Part shown: one piece after another, positions 63,567 to 64,000 of the stretch
How the letters are laid out: each line of letters opens with the position of its first letter
Position numbering within the stretch: position 1 is the stretch's first letter
Assembly (NCBI GenBank): GCA_963768765.1
Contig: CAVYJK010000035.1
Span: 1 to 64,000, forward strand
DNA: 64,000 nucleotides
Reading direction: 5' to 3'
From: DASWLF01 sp963768765
Lineage (GTDB): Bacteria; Desulfobacterota; Desulfobaccia; Desulfobaccales; 0-14-0-80-60-11
Notes under the pieces: model-generated
Databases searched by the model: none
What the model was told of the DNA's origin: nothing
What the model saw: the letters and a program-made list of their open reading frames with translations, nothing else
Position numbers and translations under genes: made by a program

Positions 63567-63968
63567 TTAGCTGGCCGCCGCCTTCTTCTTCTTGGTCTTG
63601 GGCAGCTTCTCCGGGCGGTCCACCAACTCCAGGATGGACATGGGAGCGCCGTCGCCCAGACGCACCCCCAGGGGGATGATCCGGGTGTAGCCGCCGGGGC
63701 GGTCCTGGTAACGCTCTTTCAATTCGGAAAAGAGCTTGGCCACCACCTTCTTGGACCGGATCACGGCCAGGGTCAGGCGCCGGGCGTGCAGGTCGCCCCG
63801 TTTGGCCAGGGTGATGATCTTTTCGGCCCACTGGCGGGCCTCTTTGGCCTTGGCCCGGGTCGTCTCCACCCGCTCTTGCTCTAAGAGAGCGGTCACCAGA
63901 TTACGCAGCATGGCCTGGCGGTGTTCCGTGGTGCGGGACAGGCGCCGGCCGGCTTTCAAGTGCCTCAT
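63567..63968 (-). CDS. rplQ: 50S ribosomal protein L17
   Basis: The 133-residue protein of the large ribosomal subunit begins MRHLKAGRRLSRTTEHRQAM and shows LITLAKRGDLHARR-type segments and RPGGYTRI. The C terminus ends in a Lys-rich tail. It is normally the last gene of the alpha operon after rpoA, which would lie beyond the window edge; the terminator downstream supports this. GGAAGGAAG lies before the ATG. Confidence 0.96.
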   Translation of the reverse strand: MRHLKAGRRLSRTTEHRQAMLRNLVTALLEQERVETTRAKAKEARQWAEKIITLAKRGDLHARRLTLAVIRSKKVVAKLFSELKERYQDRPGGYTRIIPLGVRLGDGAPMSILELVDRPEKLPKTKKKKAAAS

Positions 63969-64000
63969 GCGACTTCTTCCTTCCTTTCCGGCATCTGATC

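Overview
The window is GC-rich bacterial chromosome, mostly housekeeping genes, with intergenic spaces unusually full of short dispersed repeats. The gene set points to an anaerobic or microaerophilic Gram-negative, most likely a member of the Desulfobacterota (former Deltaproteobacteria, Desulfobacca/Syntrophobacter-like). The pointers are a def-fmt-DUF116-rsmB operon, an 11-subunit complex I without NuoEFG, a membrane pyrophosphatase of the potassium-independent type, split transketolase, LptF/G and TolC (an outer membrane), and a class V aminotransferase-serA pair. No rRNA or tRNA is visible, so the taxonomy is inference from gene content.

Layout. 1-2323: a head-to-tail duplication of about 1.13 kb carrying a REP-associated tyrosine transposase (RAYT) and the 3' end of rsmB. 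1975-6496 (minus): def, fmt, DUF116, an unknown membrane protein and rsmB, for translation initiation and rRNA modification. 6953-18021: a CpxP/ZraP-like periplasmic protein, then envelope sugar genes (manC-type, rmlA, phosphomannomutase, two nucleotide-sugar epimerases), an LptF/G permease and a frame-interrupted ArnT-like glycosyltransferase. 18848-20932: H+-pyrophosphatase. 21110-27952: a membrane protein, a MauE-rhodanese pair, a HAD hydrolase, a TolC-like porin and gatCA. 28727-34772 (plus): split transketolase, two tandem CtpA-family proteins (the first catalytically dead) and der. 36832-46783 (plus): nuoABCDHIJKLMN behind a clear sigma-70 promoter. 46944-51145 (minus): a sigma-54 activator, an unknown protein, a B12/radical SAM protein and pth. 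51153-55305: ispE-prs flanked by two AT-rich broken SGNH-hydrolase genes. 55324-58517 (minus): DUF1844, serA and an aminotransferase. 58959-63968: a broken metallo-beta-lactamase-fold gene, cytochrome b561, a PAS histidine kinase, an NlpC/P60 hydrolase and rplQ.

How it fits together. The Nuo complex and the pyrophosphatase are both proton pumps at the cytoplasmic membrane. Because NuoEFG are missing, the electron donor is probably not NADH directly. The sugar-nucleotide genes, permease and glycosyltransferase serve the cell surface. Three or four reading frames are interrupted by single-base shifts, including the normally essential ispE, so some of these may be sequence errors.

The most distinctive signals are: (1) the RAYT/rsmB tandem duplication; (2) REP palindromes with GTAG heads that recur as mixed pairs of two classes; (3) a tandem CtpA pair in which both catalytic residues of the first copy are replaced; (4) two AT-rich SGNH relics around prs-ispE, one where rplY might be expected; (5) MITE-like elements, one sitting inside the nuo operon. 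No CRISPR array, prophage or obvious defence island is present.
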